Shown here piece by piece: positions 5,570 through 6,072 of a stretch of DNA of 6,072 bases. The notes beneath the pieces were generated by a model. That model was not told where the DNA came from and made no database searches. It saw nothing but the letters and a program-made list of their open reading frames with translations. The stretch is from Methanofollis sp. Its GTDB lineage: Archaea > Halobacteriota > Methanomicrobia > Methanomicrobiales > Methanofollaceae. How positions within the stretch are numbered: the first letter of the stretch is position 1; each line of letters opens with the position of its first letter. The stretch lies in assembly GCA_028696365.1 (NCBI GenBank), contig JAQVHG010000140.1, positions 1-6,072 on the forward strand. Direction: 5' to 3'. The position numbers were made by a program, and so were the translations under genes.

Positions 5570-5616
5570 GAGTTCATCCCAAAACTCTCCATCCCTGCCG
5601 ACGATCGCAGAAGAGA
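5570..5616 (+). repeat. Direct repeat block, downstream copy
   Basis: This is the partner of 633-674. TCATCCCAAAACTC at 5574-5587 is identical to 637-650, preceded by GAG in both, and CAGAAGAGA at 5608-5616 matches 666-674. The spacing between the two anchors is a few bases longer here. The copies flank the operon in the same orientation, about 4.9 kb apart. Confidence 0.5.
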
Positions 5617-5720
5617 TCAGATGGATGGTGATGAAGAGAGTTTCACTGATAGTATAGGGGCAAGAAGACAGAGAGAAAAGATGAAGAGAGGGCGCGGTTC
5701 CCTGTGAATCTTCGTTCAGC

Positions 5721-5730
5721 TCTGTAGAAT
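5721..5730 (+). repeat. TCTGTAGAA motif, isolated copy
   Basis: TCTGTAGAAT preceded by GC, as in the copies at 328 and 5894. The preceding GAATCTTCGTTC resembles one arm of the nearby palindromes, but no complete stem is formed. Confidence 0.4.
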
Positions 5731-5858
5731 CTGGCATGAAAATTTCTTGTCACGTGATCTCTCTTTTTCAAGACTGAAGAGCAGATGAGGATCGTGTTCA
5801 CTCGCCGCCACTGCCTCTCTTCGTCGTGGGGTGTGAGCGAAGGGAACTTGAGAACAGA

Positions 5859-5998
5859 GGGAATCGAAGATTCCCGATGATAGGAAGATCCGCTCTGTAG
5901 ATATCCTTGTGATGAATCTCTCTGTCGGGGGGCGACAAGCCCCCCGCAGAGACAATTGTCCAGAGGGTTTCTACAGATCCGAAAATATCCAATTTTCG
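5859..5998. repeat. Symmetrical composite repeat: palindrome, TCTGTAGA, G/C hairpin, TCTACAGA, palindrome
   Basis: Five parts lie in mirror order. GGGAATC-GAA-GATTCCC (5859-5875) is a perfect 7-bp palindrome. TCTGTAGA (5894-5901) and its reverse complement TCTACAGA (5970-5977) face each other. Between them a strong hairpin (5919-5952) pairs TCTCTG with CAGAGA and CGGGGGGC with GCCCCCCG, with one bulged T and the loop GACAA. CGAAAAT (5980-5986) pairs with ATTTTCG (5992-5998). There is no coding sequence. The layout looks like a compact non-autonomous repeat element or a structured RNA; I prefer the former because parts recur at 283-557. Confidence 0.6.
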
Positions 5999-6007
5999 AA
6001 TGGACGA

Positions 6008-6072
6008 GAAGATTGAAAATCTTCAAGAGCACACTCCCCGCCAAAAAGAACCATCCTTCATCTTTGTAGAAA
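6008..6072 (+). repeat. Further palindrome plus TTTGTAGAAA unit, cut by the window edge
   Basis: GAAGATT (6008-6014) pairs with AATCTTC (6018-6024) across GAA, the same loop as the palindrome at 5859-5875. TTTGTAGAAA at 6063-6072 differs from TCTGTAGAAA by one base and reaches the end of the window, so the unit may continue outside it. Confidence 0.45.

Larger units (their letters stand above)
5500..6072. other. Intergenic region after the operon, repeat-rich, no credible gene
   Basis: No open frame here looks like a protein: the longest, on the minus strand at 5643-6044, runs through the hairpins and matches no family. The stretch holds a possible terminator (5509-5530), a block shared with the upstream intergenic region (5570-5616), four TCTGTAGA-type motifs, an 8-bp palindrome TCACGTGA (5750-5757) followed by a short T-rich tract (5759-5768), and a symmetrical hairpin cluster (5859-5998). 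The promoter of the next gene may lie beyond the right edge. Confidence 0.7.

Noticed and set aside
5643..6044. Minus-strand open frame of 133 codons after the operon
   Set aside because: It covers the symmetrical hairpin cluster; the protein has no motif, signal or membrane pattern, and the repeats explain the sequence better.
86..6072. CRISPR array, tRNA, defence system or transposase gene
   Set aside because: No regularly spaced repeats, no cloverleaf with a T-loop GTTCRA core, and no DDE, serine-recombinase or nuclease cassette was found. The short repeats are irregularly spaced and palindromic.

Overview
The window looks like chromosomal DNA from a methanogenic archaeon of the order Methanomicrobiales (a Methanofollis- or Methanoculleus-like genome). 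This rests on protein character (a UPF0200 kinase-like protein, an archaeal RNase Z and a duplicated MgtE-type transporter without cytosolic domains), on an archaeal TATA box about 25 nt before the expected transcript start, and on ribosome binding sites that match the archaeal anti-SD (AGGAGGTGA). The genus is an inference; no rRNA or other marker gene is present.

Layout. Positions 2-85 hold the last 27 codons of a gene that looks like a sensor histidine kinase. Positions 86-1258 form a long intergenic region with no credible gene. It is lower in G+C than the genes and full of short palindromes, G/C hairpins and diverged repeats. At its right end is a clear TATA box (1221-1227) feeding a tightly packed plus-strand operon of five genes: an NrdG-type radical SAM protein (1259-2011), a UPF0200 P-loop kinase-like protein (2008-2556), a TIM-barrel sugar phosphate isomerase/epimerase-like protein (2553-3329), ribonuclease Z (3317-4264) and an MgtE/SLC41-type divalent-cation transporter (4297-5499). 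The first four genes overlap by 4, 4 and about 4-13 nt, so translational coupling is likely. The transporter follows after 32 nt with its own strong ribosome binding site. Positions 5500-6072 are again non-coding, with a possible terminator hairpin and more copies of the same repeat families seen upstream.

How the genes fit together. RNase Z has a firm role, tRNA 3' end maturation. The radical SAM protein probably activates a glycyl-radical enzyme, most likely the anaerobic ribonucleotide reductase. The transporter probably moves Mg2+. The two middle proteins have recognisable folds but no certain substrate. Together they look like a housekeeping operon linked to nucleotide and RNA metabolism rather than an accessory system.

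Most notable points: (1) the RNase Z gene has no standard start codon at the right distance from its near-perfect Shine-Dalgarno, and only an in-frame ATA fits; (2) both intergenic regions carry a composite repeat made of a short palindrome, a TCTGTAGAAAC motif and a G/C hairpin, arranged symmetrically at 5859-5998 and in a looser form at 283-557. This resembles a small non-autonomous element family. I found no defence system, CRISPR array, tRNA or transposase.
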